Source of the DNA: Rhodobacterales bacterium
GTDB taxonomy: Bacteria > Pseudomonadota > Alphaproteobacteria > Rhizobiales > Stappiaceae
Assembly (NCBI GenBank): GCA_008107755.1
Contig: VIRH01000100.1
Location: 62,001-126,000, forward strand
Length of the DNA: 64,000 nucleotides
Direction of reading: 5' to 3'
This document shows positions 62,912 through 64,000 of this stretch, piece after piece. Both the position numbers and the translations under genes were made by a program. Below the pieces are notes generated by a model. That model did no database searches. It had not been told where the DNA came from and saw only the letters and a program-made list of their open reading frames with translations. Positions within the stretch are counted from its first letter, which is position 1, and each line of letters begins with the position of its first letter.

Positions 62912-64000
62912 CTAGCTGGCAGGACCGGATGCAGGGAGTAACAAATTTGACGGGAACCCCGGCACGCTGGCGGCGATCCAGCGACAGGCCCTCCCCCGGC
63001 CGAAGGACTCCACCTTGCCGTCCCGGGAAAGCTCTTCCAACGCACGCTGAACGGTGCGCGCGCTGACGCCAAGCGCAAGCGCAAGCGCGGAAGTCGACCA
63101 TGCCTCGCCATCGGCCAGCAGCGCCAGAACGTTGCCGTGGTCCCCTTCGACCGGGGGCGCCAGAACGGACACCACCCGGCCCTGCGGCGGCTCGAGCCTG
63201 AAGCCCCGCTCCGTCGCACTGACCTCCGCCAGCGGCCCGATCGCTTCGCGCAATCTGCCTATCTCGACGCGCAGGCGCGCGCGGTGGGAGTCGTCCGCTT
63301 GACGCGCCCGAAACGCCCGCGCAAGCAGCGTCTCTCGCGAGGTATCCTCAGGCCACGCTTCTGCAAGCGCGCGAACAAGCGCGAAGAGCACCGGACGGCT
63401 CGCAAGAGGCGCTGCCGCCTCTCCCGCCCGAACGACATTCCTGCATGCGTCGATGACCAAGGCATCGGAATTGAAAAGCTCTTCGATCTCTTCCAGCACC
63501 AGCGCACGGTCAATCTCATGCCCGACCAGACGTGCCACCGTTGCCGCAAACCGGTCTGCTGCGCGCTCGGCTTCCGCAATCAGAGCCGGGATGCCTGTCA
63601 TGCGAGCAGCTTCCAAGGCTTTTCGAAGGGCTTCGCGTGCAGGTACCGAGCGGATGCGCCGCATGGCAACGCCCGCCTCCACGAGGTGGTACCCCGTGAG
63701 AGACGGTTTCGGGAGCATATCGACATCGATCCGACGAAGGCCGCGCTCCGCCTCGTCGAGGCGCCCGATCAGAAGCAGGCGCCGGGCTTCGAGGTAATCG
63801 GCATGGGCTGCGTTCGCCCGGTCCCCGAGTTTTTCAAGCGTTTCCCGGGCGGCAACGAGCCCCTCCATAGGCTTGCCAAGGTCCCGGGAAACCAGCGCGA
63901 TCTCAGCCTCCGCGACACCGCAACGGGCCCGCGCCATCGGCTCCCTTGCGCCGAAAGCCCGACCGGCGCGGCGCAGCAGGTCCCGTGCCTTCGGCAGATC
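62912..64000 (-). CDS. Large TPR-like and winged-helix regulator, 3' part (runs off window)
   Basis: The last 363 codons of a longer gene; no start codon is seen in the window. The N-terminal visible part is made of TPR-like helices (ARDLLRRAGRAFGAREPMAR, AETLEKLGDRANAAHADYLEARRLLLIGRLDEAERGLRR region). The C-terminus has a DNA-binding winged helix (LADGEAWSTSALALALGVSARTVQRALEELSRDGKVESFGRGR). It may regulate the downstream propeller gene. The central 100 residues resemble BTAD-like helices. Stop at 62912. Confidence 0.65.
   Translation of the reverse strand, partial: DLPKARDLLRRAGRAFGAREPMARARCGVAEAEIALVSRDLGKPMEGLVAARETLEKLGDRANAAHADYLEARRLLLIGRLDEAERGLRRIDVDMLPKPSLTGYHLVEAGVAMRRIRSVPAREALRKALEAARMTGIPALIAEAERAADRFAATVARLVGHEIDRALVLEEIEELFNSDALVIDACRNVVRAGEAAAPLASRPVLFALVRALAEAWPEDTSRETLLARAFRARQADDSHRARLRVEIGRLREAIGPLAEVSATERGFRLEPPQGRVVSVLAPPVEGDHGNVLALLADGEAWSTSALALALGVSARTVQRALEELSRDGKVESFGRGRACRWIAASVPGFPSNLLLPASGPAS

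Noticed and set aside
1-64000. CRISPR arrays, insertion sequences, integrases, tRNA or rRNA genes
   Set aside because: No repeated spacer units, transposase motifs, terminal repeats or cloverleaf sequences were seen; an automated tRNA scan would be needed to exclude short tRNA genes fully.

Overview
The window looks like a chromosomal segment of a GC-rich alphaproteobacterium of the order Hyphomicrobiales (Rhizobiales). Support comes from family content: BA14K, DUF1127, DUF1476 (zeta ATPase inhibitor), DUF2336, a SahR-type methionine-cycle regulator, and a split purS/purQ/purL set with a tiny membrane ORF between purS and purQ. Gene content recalls marine Stappiaceae (Roseibium/Labrenzia), but that is inference from memory of synteny. 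I see no rRNA, tRNA, CRISPR array, insertion sequence or integrase.

Region by region. 1-6300: a GNAT start and a PLP ornithine/lysine decarboxylase with a long gene-free leader, a thioredoxin-like and a VOC protein, a large split-barrel/ferredoxin-reductase fusion flavoprotein, and a divergent GST/LysR pair. 6300-10116: a secreted eight-EF-hand protein divergent from an OmpR/EnvZ-type two-component system, with tandem TGTCGC repeats in the shared promoter region. 10300-13900: a methyltransferase; then a NIPSNAP, monooxygenase, EamA (double frameshift), cupin operon divergent from an ArsR-type regulator. 13900-20275: a 43-codon ORF with twin palindromes upstream, then metH, metF and sahR, with a perfect 22-bp palindrome in front of sahR. 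20478-29407: a surface-polysaccharide block of sulfotransferase, glycoside hydrolase-like protein, pyruvyl transferase-like protein, fused GT2/GT4 enzyme, an unrecognised 502-residue protein and a GT17 enzyme. A plus-strand terminator inside an all-minus stretch marks a probable small RNA.

29700-38200: DUF2336, a fused indolepyruvate oxidoreductase divergent from an Lrp regulator, a D-amino-acid dehydrogenase-like flavoprotein and a BASS-type transporter, together suggesting amino-acid/2-oxoacid catabolism. 38200-43900: assorted small proteins, rpe, an APC permease and a Nudix hydrolase. 44033-60037: de novo purine genes purB, purC, purS, purQ and purL, interrupted by other genes and followed by bolA and grxD. 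60400-64000: a small exported protein, ttcA, a beta-propeller-like protein, and the 3' part of a large TPR-like/winged-helix regulator. A 78-bp imperfect inverted repeat lies between the last two.

The parts most worth a second look are the EF-hand/two-component module, the candidate small RNA in the polysaccharide locus, the twin-palindrome 43-codon ORF and the long inverted repeat near 62.8 kb. All functional names rest on recognisable motifs read by eye; no database search was run.
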